A stretch of 64,000 bases of DNA, taken from ZC4RG30 sp035556135. Lineage in GTDB: Bacteria; Pseudomonadota; Gammaproteobacteria; Steroidobacterales; Steroidobacteraceae. Shown here in pieces: positions 45,601 through 51,544 of the stretch. Made by a program: the position numbers and the translations under genes. A model generated the notes under the pieces. It worked only from the letters and a program-made list of their open reading frames with translations, made no database searches and was not told the DNA's origin. The number at the start of each line of letters is the position of its first letter. Position 1 is the stretch's first letter. The DNA lies in contig DATMFO010000003.1 of assembly GCA_035556135.1 (NCBI GenBank), positions 1,240,001 through 1,304,000 on the forward strand, given 5' to 3'.

Positions 45601-45764
45601 GCCGAGGCGCCTGGGTAGCTTGCGCTGATGGAGACCTGCGGCGGCGCAATGGCCGGGTACTGCATGATGGGCAGGTTCACCACGGCCAGCGAGCCGGCCA
45701 GCATCAGCACCAGCGCGATCACCCAGGCGAATACCGGGCGGTCGATGAAGAAGCGGGGCAGCAT
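42612..45764 (-). CDS. RND multidrug efflux permease (AcrB/MexB type)
   Basis: Inner-membrane proton-driven efflux pump of 1050 residues in the HAE1 family. It has 12 membrane helices and two large periplasmic loops. The start L-P-R-F-F-I-D-R-P-V-F-A-W-V is typical. The proton-relay Asp pair is in G-L-L-V-D-D-A-I-V-V-V-E-N in helix 4, and A-K-S-A-I-L-I-V-E-F-A-K lies in helix 10. Such pumps take up drugs, solvents and detergents from the periplasm. It lies three bases after the adaptor gene. No outer-membrane gene is linked; tolC at 17.5 kb is a candidate partner. Confidence 0.96.
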   Translation of the reverse strand: MLPRFFIDRPVFAWVIALVLMLAGSLAVVNLPIMQYPAIAPPQVSISASYPGASAQTVEDSVVQVIEQQLNGIDGLDYITSESSADGTASINLTFKQGTDPDIAQVQVQNKMQAAVPLLPAEVQQQGLRVSKPTRNFLVVLAFYSTDNSLFGDDLSNFVASSVQDQIARTPGVGDVQLFGAQFAMRIWLDPAKLAAYNVAVSDVLAAIRAQNVQVSAGQMGGLPAEPGQALTATVIGPTRLSQPEEFREILLRVNPDGSRLRLGDVARVNLEAENFIRNVTYNGQPATAVAVRLAIGENALDTMNAINATLERLKPFFPPSVEVKYPVDTAPFVRTSILEVAKTLGEAIVLVFLVMYLFLQNFRATLIPTIAVPVVMLGTFGVLAAFGYSINTLTMFGMALSIGLLVDDAIVVVENVERVMHEEGLSPKEATRKSMGQITGALVGIALVLSAVFVPMAFFGGSTGVIYRQFSITIVSAMVLSVLVAMILTPALCATLLKPVAKGTHDSHRGFFGWFNRGYERANRGYLRTLSTLLGHNRVGLAIYAALLVALGLLFVRIPTAFLPDEDPGQLLAIVQTPPGATRERTEAALAQARDYFMNQEKAVVEDVLTVAGFSYAGIGQNMGLVFVKLKHWDERRGDGQGVRAIAARASAYFGTIRDAQIFAVVQPAVSELGNASGFDLQLQDRGGIGHEGLLAARNQLIGMAAQNPMLAGVRPNGVEDAPQLKLNIDREKASALGIPITDINQTLAAAWGSAYVNDFIDRGRVKRVYVQGEASARMQAEDLGKWHVRNRAGEMVPFSAFSSAEWVYGSQKLVRFNGVPAFNIQGQAAPGYSSGEAMEQMEALVAQLPAGVGLEWSGISFEERLAGAQAPALYAISLAVVFLCLAALYESWSIPVTVLLVVPLGILGAVIATLARGLSNDVFFQVGLLTTMGLAAKSAILIVEFAKDYYDKGASLIDSVMQAARQRLRPILMTSLAFMFGVLPLAIASGAGSGAQNAVGTGVIGGMLASTFLAIFFVPLFFVLVLGGLHIRPDPHKARAPEVSEGAT

Positions 45765-45767
45765 GGG

Positions 45768-46898
45768 CTACTTCCCTTCCGCCGCGAGCGGAGTCACGGT
45801 GATGCCGGCGCGCACACGCTGCAGCCCGTCCACCACCACTCGCTCACCGGCGTCGAGTCCTCCGCTCACCAGCCAGTCGCTGCCCACGGCGCGGCTCACC
45901 TGGATCACGCGTTCGGACAGCTTGTTCTCCGCGTCCACCACCAGCACGGTGGGCTCGCCGCGAGCATTGCGCGAAACACCAGCCTGCGGCACCACCAGTG
46001 CCTGGCTGCTGCTGCCCTGGGGCAGCGTGGCGCGCACGAACATGCCCGGCAGCAGCGTGCGCTGGGGGTTCGGGAACACGGCGCGCAGCAGCACCGAACC
46101 GGTGCCCGCCTCCACCGTCACTTCGGAGAACTGCAGCGTGCCCGGCTGCGGGTAGTCGGTGCCATCCTCCAGCTGCAGCATCACGCGTGCCTTCTGCTGG
46201 CCGTCGCGCTGCAGGCGGCCCGCGTCGAACTCGCGCTGCAGTCGCAGCAGCTCGGTGCTGGACTGCGTGACATCCACGTAGATGGGATCCAGCTGCGCCA
46301 CAGTGGCCAGCGGCTGGGTCTGGTTGCGCGTCACCAGCGCACCCTCGGTCACCACCGAACGCCCGATGCGACCGGAGATGGGGGCACGCACCTGCGTATA
46401 AGTGAGGTCTATGCGCGCCGTTTCCAGCGCGGCCTTCGCGGATGCCACTGCAGCCGCACCGCTCTTGTCCGCAGCCACGGCGTTGTCGTATTCCTGCTTG
46501 CTCACCACGCCCTGCGCCTGCAGCCGGCCGTAGCGTTCGGAGATCAGCCGCGCAGCCTCGAACTGCGCCTCGGCGCTGGCCAGTGCGGCCTCGGCACGCA
46601 GCAGCGCCGCGCGATAGGGCGCCGGGTCTATCTCGTACAGCGGCTCACCGGCGCGCACCTCGGCGCCCTCGTTGAACAGACGCCGCAGCACAATGCCATC
46701 CACCTGCGGCCGCACTTCGGCGATGCGGTACGCGGAGGTACGCCCCGGCAGCACGGTGGAAAGCTCCACCTGCCGGGGTGCCAGCGTAACCACCGCGACT
46801 TCAGGCGCAGGGGGCGGTGGTGGTGGTGGCGCCTTTGCGCCGCAGGCGGCGAGCAGTGAGGCGGCAAGAAGAAGGCCCGGGGTCTTGTTGGTGGTCAT
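45768..46898 (-). CDS. RND pump periplasmic adaptor (AcrA/MexA type)
   Basis: Lipoprotein adaptor of 376 residues that bridges the permease and the outer-membrane channel. The lipobox is L-L-A-A-C at about 15-19, followed by a run of eight prolines. The lipoyl/hairpin region (V-R-P-Q-V-D-G-I-V-L-R-R-L-F and later T-Q-V-R-A-P-I-S-G-R-I-G) and the beta-barrel domain (L-L-P-G-M-F-V-R-A) are in the usual order. The ATG overlaps the marR stop (ATGA), so the whole series marR, adaptor, permease is likely one transcript. Confidence 0.95.
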   Translation of the reverse strand: MTTNKTPGLLLAASLLAACGAKAPPPPPPPAPEVAVVTLAPRQVELSTVLPGRTSAYRIAEVRPQVDGIVLRRLFNEGAEVRAGEPLYEIDPAPYRAALLRAEAALASAEAQFEAARLISERYGRLQAQGVVSKQEYDNAVAADKSGAAAVASAKAALETARIDLTYTQVRAPISGRIGRSVVTEGALVTRNQTQPLATVAQLDPIYVDVTQSSTELLRLQREFDAGRLQRDGQQKARVMLQLEDGTDYPQPGTLQFSEVTVEAGTGSVLLRAVFPNPQRTLLPGMFVRATLPQGSSSQALVVPQAGVSRNARGEPTVLVVDAENKLSERVIQVSRAVGSDWLVSGGLDAGERVVVDGLQRVRAGITVTPLAAEGK

Positions 46899-47383
46899 GT
46901 GGAATCTCCGCCGCGATCTGCCTCGCGGCCATTGCGCAGCATCCGGTTGAGCATGCTTTCCAGCAGCCCGATTTCCGCTTCAGAAAAATCCTGCAGGTGC
47001 CGCGAGAGTTCGTCGCGGATCACGGGGGGAATCGCGGCCGCGGCCTCGCGCCCCTTGTCGGTCAAGGTGAGGTTCACCACCCGCCGGTCGCTTTCGCTGC
47101 GCTGGCGCTGCAGCAGCTGCTTCTGTTCCAGGCGGTCGAGCATGCGCGTCATCGCCCCGCAGTCCATGTCGCATTCGCGTGCCAGTGCCGCGACCGTATC
47201 AGCGCGCCCCCGGGAGAGCAGCAGCAGCGGCTCCCATTGCATCGCGGTGAGTTCCAGGGGCTGCATGCGTGAATCCACGCTGCGCACCAGGGAAGAGAAG
47301 ACCAGCTTCAGCATGCGGCCCACGCGGGTCTGCGGCTCATGCTGGAGGGTGTCGGCGCCTGGTTGGCCGTCAGGAGGTGACAT
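46895..47383 (-). CDS. MarR-family repressor of the efflux operon
   Basis: Protein of 162 residues with a winged helix-turn-helix (V-A-A-L-A-R-E-C-D-M-D-C-G-A-M-T-R-M-L-D-R-L-E) and the wing D-R-R-V-V-N-L-T-L-T-D-K-G. First gene of the pump operon; MarR proteins in this place repress it until a ligand binds. The ATG has no ribosome binding site; a -10-like TATACA (47393-47388) lies just upstream with TTGACC at 47413-47408, 14 bases apart, so the exact promoter is unsure. Two Cys residues in the recognition region might make it redox-sensitive, which is speculative. Confidence 0.9.
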   Translation of the reverse strand: MSPPDGQPGADTLQHEPQTRVGRMLKLVFSSLVRSVDSRMQPLELTAMQWEPLLLLSRGRADTVAALARECDMDCGAMTRMLDRLEQKQLLQRQRSESDRRVVNLTLTDKGREAAAAIPPVIRDELSRHLQDFSEAEIGLLESMLNRMLRNGREADRGGDST

Positions 47384-47446
47384 TAGCTGTATAGGCAGTC
47401 TTTAACGGGTCAAATCATGCCTGATCAAATACCCCGCAAACAAGAA

Positions 47447-47472
47447 GGCCGCGCGAATTTCTCCGCGCGGCC
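47447..47472 (-). terminator. Terminator of sodB
   Basis: A perfect 9-bp GC stem (47447-47455 with 47464-47472) with an 8-base loop is followed on the minus strand by a T-rich tail (TTCTTGTTT). It lies 22 bases after the sodB stop and before the marR promoter. Confidence 0.75.
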
Positions 47473-47493
47473 CCTTATGTCAAATGAATTGCC

Positions 47494-48096
47494 TCAGACG
47501 CCGAGGTTGTCGGCCGCAAACTGCCAGTTGAGCAGCTTGTCGATCACGGCATTGGCATAGTCGGGACGGCGGTTCTGGTAGTCCAGGTAATACGCATGCT
47601 CCCACACATCGATGGTGAGCAGCGCCTTCTGGCCCTTGGTCATCGGCAGCTCGGCGTTCGGGGTCTTGGTGACCACCAGCTTGCCGTTGTCGGAAACCAG
47701 CCAGGCCCAGCCACTTCCGAACTGCGTGGTGGCCGCCGTGGCCAGTTCCTTCTTCAGGTTGTCCAGGCTGCCGAAATCCTTCTCGATCAGCTGTGCCAGC
47801 GCCGTCGGGGGCGTGCCGCCGCCAGCGGGCTTCAGGCTGTTCCAGAAGAAGGTGTGGTTCCACACCTGCGCGGAGTTGTTGAACACGCCGGCCTTCTCGG
47901 GCTTGCCCGCGGATTCAAGGATGATCTTCTCCAGCGGCTGCCCTTCCAGCGGCGTGCCGGCGATCAGCTTGTTGAGGTTGTCCACGTAGGCCTTGTGGTG
48001 CTTGCCGTAGTGGAATCCGATCGTGTTGGCGCTGATCACGGGGTCGAGTGCGTTGTCGGCCCAGGGAAGAGGAGGCAGGGTGATGGATTGGGTCAC
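47494..48096 (-). CDS. sodB: Iron-type superoxide dismutase
   Basis: Superoxide dismutase of 200 residues, cytoplasmic. Metal ligands are His29, His81 (W-N-H-T-F-F-W), Asp163 and His167 (D-V-W-E-H-A-Y-Y). The sequence F-G-S-G-W-A-W-L-V and the aromatic W-N-H-T-F-F-W favour the iron form, although Fe and Mn specificity cannot be proven. The start is GTG at 48096, with no strong ribosome binding site. It sits between a terminator and an upstream 10-bp palindrome at 48136-48164. Confidence 0.95.
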   Translation of the reverse strand: MTQSITLPPLPWADNALDPVISANTIGFHYGKHHKAYVDNLNKLIAGTPLEGQPLEKIILESAGKPEKAGVFNNSAQVWNHTFFWNSLKPAGGGTPPTALAQLIEKDFGSLDNLKKELATAATTQFGSGWAWLVSDNGKLVVTKTPNAELPMTKGQKALLTIDVWEHAYYLDYQNRRPDYANAVIDKLLNWQFAADNLGV

Positions 48097-48135
48097 GTTG
48101 GTGTCTCGCGGTTGGCACGCGGGCAGAGGACCCGC

Positions 48136-48164
48136 GCCGGGAGCGGGATGATAGCGCTCCCGGC
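48136..48164. promoter_or_regulatory. Palindrome overlapping the likely sodB -10
   Basis: GCCGGGAGCG and CGCTCCCGGC form a perfect 10-bp inverted repeat around nine bases. On the minus strand the spacer holds TATCAT (48153-48148), a fair -10 for sodB, so the repeat could be an operator across the promoter or a hairpin at the start of the mRNA. No good -35 was found. Confidence 0.4.
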
Positions 48165-48180
48165 GATGGTTTTGGCCAAT

Positions 48181-48200
48181 CCGGCGCAGGACTGCGCCGG
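48181..48200 (-). terminator. Hairpin after the outer-membrane protein gene
   Basis: CCGGCGCAG and CTGCGCCGG are complementary, with flanking T/A extending the stem; it begins six bases after the stop codon at 48206. The tail (TTGGCCAAAAC) is not T-rich, so termination is likely but not certain. Confidence 0.5.
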
Positions 48201-48205
48201 AGGGA

Positions 48206-48877
48206 TCAGAAGCGGTACTTCAGGTGCAACTGGAGCACCGGCCAGAGCTTGAAGTCCTCGGCATCCTTCTCGGCCCGGGCGCGCTCGTCCTCCAGTTCCT
48301 GCTGGAAGGTGGGATCGTTCGACAGCGTGCCGCCCGATGCGGCAAGACTCATCTTCGGCGAGCCCTGCATCATCACACCAGCTTCGAAGCCCACGCTGAA
48401 GCCGCGCTTGAGCTTGCCACCCCAACCCACGGTCACGGCGGGGTTCATTTTCTTGAAAGTGACGCGGCCATCCAGCTGACCGACTTCCGCAGGCGTGAAC
48501 ACACCGTCGCCAATCTCGACATTCGCGGTTGGAACGGCAGAGAGGTCGATGCGATTCTTGCTCGAACGCAGGCCTGCGGAAATGCGGAAGCTGCCGCCGA
48601 ATGGATACAGGTCCGCCATCGCACCGAAGGACTTCAGTTTCAGCGTGCCGTCATAATCGATGTCATCGATTTCCTCGTTGCGGTCGTAATCGAAGAAGCC
48701 GCCGTTCACGCGCACGCCCATGGCGCGATTGAAGCGGTAGCCGATCTCGGGGCTGATGCCGATGGTGCCGCCCGACACGCCCACTGACCAGTTGCCGCCC
48801 TCGGCCGCAGCCGCGCCGGCCGGATGGAACAAGGCTGCCGCCACCAGCGCGCAGAGCGCCGCTTTCACAGAAGACAT
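48206..48877 (-). CDS. Outer-membrane beta-barrel protein
   Basis: Protein of 223 residues. A signal peptide ends in the G-A-A-A-A-E stretch near residue 25. Alternating strands follow, including I-G-Y-R-F-N-R-A-M-G-V-R-V-N-G-G-F and F-R-I-S-A-G-L-R-S-S, and the protein ends L-K-Y-R-F with a terminal Phe, as for an OmpA-like or OmpW-like 8-strand barrel. A charged helical segment near 195-212 precedes the last strand. Function unknown; no pore specificity is visible. The ATG has a good GGGAG site. It diverges from the AraC-MGMT gene. Confidence 0.8.
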   Translation of the reverse strand: MSSVKAALCALVAAALFHPAGAAAAEGGNWSVGVSGGTIGISPEIGYRFNRAMGVRVNGGFFDYDRNEEIDDIDYDGTLKLKSFGAMADLYPFGGSFRISAGLRSSKNRIDLSAVPTANVEIGDGVFTPAEVGQLDGRVTFKKMNPAVTVGWGGKLKRGFSVGFEAGVMMQGSPKMSLAASGGTLSNDPTFQQELEDERARAEKDAEDFKLWPVLQLHLKYRF

Positions 48878-49038
48878 AGTGATCTCCCTTGGGATTTCTG
48901 ATGCCGGTTGACCCGGGAACCGCCGGAATCATAGCCCGGGCGTGGCTGGCGCCGCGCGACCGGGTCACATTCCAGCCACCTTGCAGCCGGCGCAAGAATC
49001 CGGATGAAGGAATGCGTCACAGGCGGTAACTTGCGGCC

Positions 49039-50004
49039 ATGCCGTCGCAACGACAGTCTGCCAGTCCAGCCGCCCCCGCTGCCGGGCACGCCCGGGTGAA
49101 GGAGCGGCACACCGCCGTGGTGGCTGCCGCCTGCCGCCAGATCGAAAGCGCGGAGCGTACGCCTGACCTTGCGGAACTGGCCGCCGCGGCCGGGCTCAGT
49201 CCCTTTCACTTCCACCGGCTCTTCAAGCAGGTCACCGGGCTCACGCCCAGGCGGTACGCCGATGCGCACCGCGCGCTCGTCGTACAACGTGAGCTCTCGC
49301 GCGGGGCACGGGTTGCCGATGCTGTCTACGCCGCCGGCTTCAGCTCCGCGAGTCCCTTCTACGAGCAGGCCGCGGCGCACCTGGGCATGCGGCCGGCGCA
49401 GTACCGTGACGGCGGGCGCGACAGCACCATCCGGTTCGCGGTGGCCCAGTGCACGCTGGGCGCATTGCTGGTGGCGGCTTCCGGGATTGGCGTCTGCGCC
49501 ATCCTGCTCGGCGATGATCCGGAGCAACTGGTGAGGGACCTGCAGGATCGCTTCGCGCAGGCGCGCCTGGTCGGCGCCGATGCCGGCTTCGAAAGCTGGG
49601 TGGCGCAGGTGGTGGGCCTGGTGGAATCCCCGGGCATCGGACTCAACCTGCCCCTGGACCTTCGGGGCACCGCCTTCCAGCGGCGTGTGTGGGAGGCGCT
49701 GCGCCGCATACCGGCCGGAACGACGGTGTCCTATGCAGCGCTGGCAGCTGAACTGGGACAACCGCGGGCAGCTCGCGCGGTGGCACAGGCCTGCGCCGCC
49801 AATCCGCTCGCCGTGGCGGTGCCCTGCCATCGCGTGGTGCGCACCGACGGGAGCCTGTCCGGATACCGCTGGGGCGTGGCGCGCAAACGCGACCTGCTGG
49901 CCCGCGAACAACAGCAGCGCAGCGCCGAAGAAGCCCGTGCCGCGGTGCCGGGTCAGCCGCTGGAGAAATCGAAGTCGATGTCGTCGGGCACGGGCACGTC
50001 ATAG
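49039..50004 (+). CDS. Ada-like AraC HTH plus O6-methylguanine-DNA methyltransferase
   Basis: Protein of 321 residues. An AraC-type DNA-binding domain (about 24-125, with P-F-H-F-H-R-L-F-K-Q-V-T-G and A-D-A-V-Y-A-A-G-F) is joined to a methyltransferase domain with acceptor Cys263 in V-P-C-H-R-V. It directly repairs O6-alkylguanine in a suicidal reaction. The N-terminal Cys4 zinc domain that senses methyl phosphotriesters in Ada is missing, so the signal for the regulatory half is unclear. TAACTT at 49027-49032 ends six bases before the ATG, suggesting a leaderless mRNA. The 3' end overlaps the convergent membrane-protein gene by 52 bp. Confidence 0.9.
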   Translation: MPSQRQSASPAAPAAGHARVKERHTAVVAAACRQIESAERTPDLAELAAAAGLSPFHFHRLFKQVTGLTPRRYADAHRALVVQRELSRGARVADAVYAAGFSSASPFYEQAAAHLGMRPAQYRDGGRDSTIRFAVAQCTLGALLVAASGIGVCAILLGDDPEQLVRDLQDRFAQARLVGADAGFESWVAQVVGLVESPGIGLNLPLDLRGTAFQRRVWEALRRIPAGTTVSYAALAAELGQPRAARAVAQACAANPLAVAVPCHRVVRTDGSLSGYRWGVARKRDLLAREQQQRSAEEARAAVPGQPLEKSKSMSSGTGTS

Positions 50005-50495
50005 CCCTTGGTGAAGCCGATCACTCTGCCGAGCACGATCACGGTGGTCCACAGCAGTATCGACAGCGCACCAGCAAGGCGTGCGGCATGGGGTGTGGGC
50101 ACATGGCGATCCCAGGCGGCCACGCTGCGGAATGTGCGGGACTGGAACACCAGCATGTTCACGCCGGCGAGCAGGATGGCCAGCAACTTGAAACGGAAGG
50201 CCGTGTTGAACCAGTAGGTCGTGGCGTTGGCGGCGAAATAAAGCGCGCCCGTGAGCACCGCACCGACGAAGGCGGCCCAGGTGAGGCGCAGCATCTCCGC
50301 AGACACACGGGTCACGGCGCGCTGGCGGTCGAAGAGGCCCAGCAGGCGCAGGTCAACCACCAGGATGCTGCCGAAGACCAGCGAGATGCACAGCACATGA
50401 GCCGCATTCACCCACGGCATCGCCAGCAGGTGGCTGCGCATCCACTCGCCCGCAGCAGAATTCCCGATGGCCTGGATGAGTGCCGGCGGATTCAT
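49953..50495 (-). CDS. Small four-helix membrane protein, DUF6644-like (second copy)
   Basis: Membrane protein of 180 residues. It has about four hydrophobic helices and opens N-P-P-A-L-I-Q-A-I-G-N-S, with H-V-L-C-I-S-L-V-F-G-S-I-L-V-V-D-L-R-L-L-G in the first helix pair. It resembles proteins grouped as DUF6644; no function is known. His and Trp residues near helix ends could bind haem, which is speculative. The ATG at 50495 overlaps the stop of the other copy (ATGA). It is the last gene of the long minus-strand run that begins at 60266. Confidence 0.72.
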   Translation of the reverse strand: MNPPALIQAIGNSAAGEWMRSHLLAMPWVNAAHVLCISLVFGSILVVDLRLLGLFDRQRAVTRVSAEMLRLTWAAFVGAVLTGALYFAANATTYWFNTAFRFKLLAILLAGVNMLVFQSRTFRSVAAWDRHVPTPHAARLAGALSILLWTTVIVLGRVIGFTKGYDVPVPDDIDFDFSSG

Positions 50496-51034
50496 GGCGT
50501 GCCCTGCGCCACTGCAGGAGACCACCCTCCCCAGATCGCATCATCGTAGGCAATGGCGCGGCCGAGGAAGATCACCGCCAGCCACAGCAGCACGGTGGCT
50601 ACCGCAGCCACCCTGGTACCCGCGGGGAATCCGTCACCGTCCGCACCTCCGGGCGCGCGTGCGACCCTGGCCATGGTCCGCCCGAATGCCGCGGCACTCG
50701 CCAGACCCACTGCCAGCAGCAGCATCTTGAGCCTGAAGGAAAGCGACATCAGCTCGCGCACCGGCTCGGAAAGCGTGAGCAGCACCCCGGTCGCTGCCAT
50801 CACCGCCACGCCGCCCCACATGAAGGGCGCAAAGCGCGTCCACACGCTGGCAAACGGTTCATCCACGCGAGACAGCCCCAGCACGCGCAGCGCGATCATC
50901 AGTACCGCAATGAACACCACGCCGATCATCAGGATGTGCAGCGACTGCAGCGCCGGCACCGTCCACGCCGTGGACTGTATGGCAAGGCTGACCGGCGTGG
51001 CCTGCAGCCACGTCGCGAACTCCAGCAGGCCCAT
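50492..51034 (-). CDS. Small four-helix membrane protein, DUF6644-like (first copy)
   Basis: Membrane protein of 180 residues, the same length and plan as its downstream neighbour: an amphipathic start (F-A-T-W-L-Q-A-T-P-V-S-L), S-L-H-I-L-M-I-G-V-V-F-I in the first core helix, and L-R-V-L-G-L-S-R after it. The pair probably arose by duplication and may form a heterodimer. The ATG at 51034 is chosen by similarity to the partner; longer in-frame extensions look non-coding. It lies seven bases after the DUF6152 gene, so they are surely one transcript. Confidence 0.72.
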   Translation of the reverse strand: MGLLEFATWLQATPVSLAIQSTAWTVPALQSLHILMIGVVFIAVLMIALRVLGLSRVDEPFASVWTRFAPFMWGGVAVMAATGVLLTLSEPVRELMSLSFRLKMLLLAVGLASAAAFGRTMARVARAPGGADGDGFPAGTRVAAVATVLLWLAVIFLGRAIAYDDAIWGGWSPAVAQGTP

Positions 51035-51041
51035 TGCGCCG

Positions 51042-51530
51042 TCAGTCGGCCGGTGGCGGCAGCGGCCCGTCGCCGAAAGCCTGGTGGCCTTCCACCGAAT
51101 CGCAGTGCTTGCCGGGTTGCGGCGGCGTGCGCCCCGGGCACTTGAACAGCGCACCCTGGCGCAGGCCCTTGTGCTCGCCGTTGCGCATCGGCCGCATCGC
51201 GACGCTGAATACCGTGCCCTTGGGGAATGAGGAGACGGAGATGCCCTCGCCGGCCGCAGCCGCCGAGCCGGCCATCTCCACCTCCCAGATCGACGGCTCG
51301 CCCTTCGCGTCACGCTCCACGTTCTTGCGTTCGGCATTCATTGGCGCGAAGTAGATCTGCAGGTGGTTGGCATCCGGGTTCACCACCGTGACCACGCCGG
51401 TGAAGACCAGGGTCCTGGTCTGGTCGAAGGGCGCAAAGGAATGATGCGCCTGCAGCGGAATGGCCGCGGCGAGCACAGTCGCCAGCATTCCTGTCCGCCG
51501 CCGGTGCGATCCAGTCAACCTGATGCTCAT
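51042..51530 (-). CDS. DUF6152-like exported protein
   Basis: Protein of 162 residues with an N-terminal signal peptide (hydrophobic stretch after R-R-R, ending near A-I-P-L-Q-A). The mature part starts H-H-S-F-A-P-F-D, which is the mark of the DUF6152 family, followed by a beta-rich domain (V-F-T-G-V-V-T-V-V-N-P-D-A-N-H-L). The family is found in envelope-associated clusters and has no known function; the two adjacent His residues just after the predicted signal cleavage site could be a metal site. The ATG at 51530 fits the signal peptide. Neighbours on both sides are within 14 bases. Confidence 0.78.
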   Translation of the reverse strand: MSIRLTGSHRRRTGMLATVLAAAIPLQAHHSFAPFDQTRTLVFTGVVTVVNPDANHLQIYFAPMNAERKNVERDAKGEPSIWEVEMAGSAAAAGEGISVSSFPKGTVFSVAMRPMRNGEHKGLRQGALFKCPGRTPPQPGKHCDSVEGHQAFGDGPLPPPAD

Positions 51531-51544
51531 GGAGATGGCCCTCG

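Noticed and set aside
42612..47383. A third pump component (outer-membrane channel) within the RND operon
   Set aside because: The gene after the permease has a lipobox and WCPPC and no OEP repeats, so it is not a TolC-like protein.
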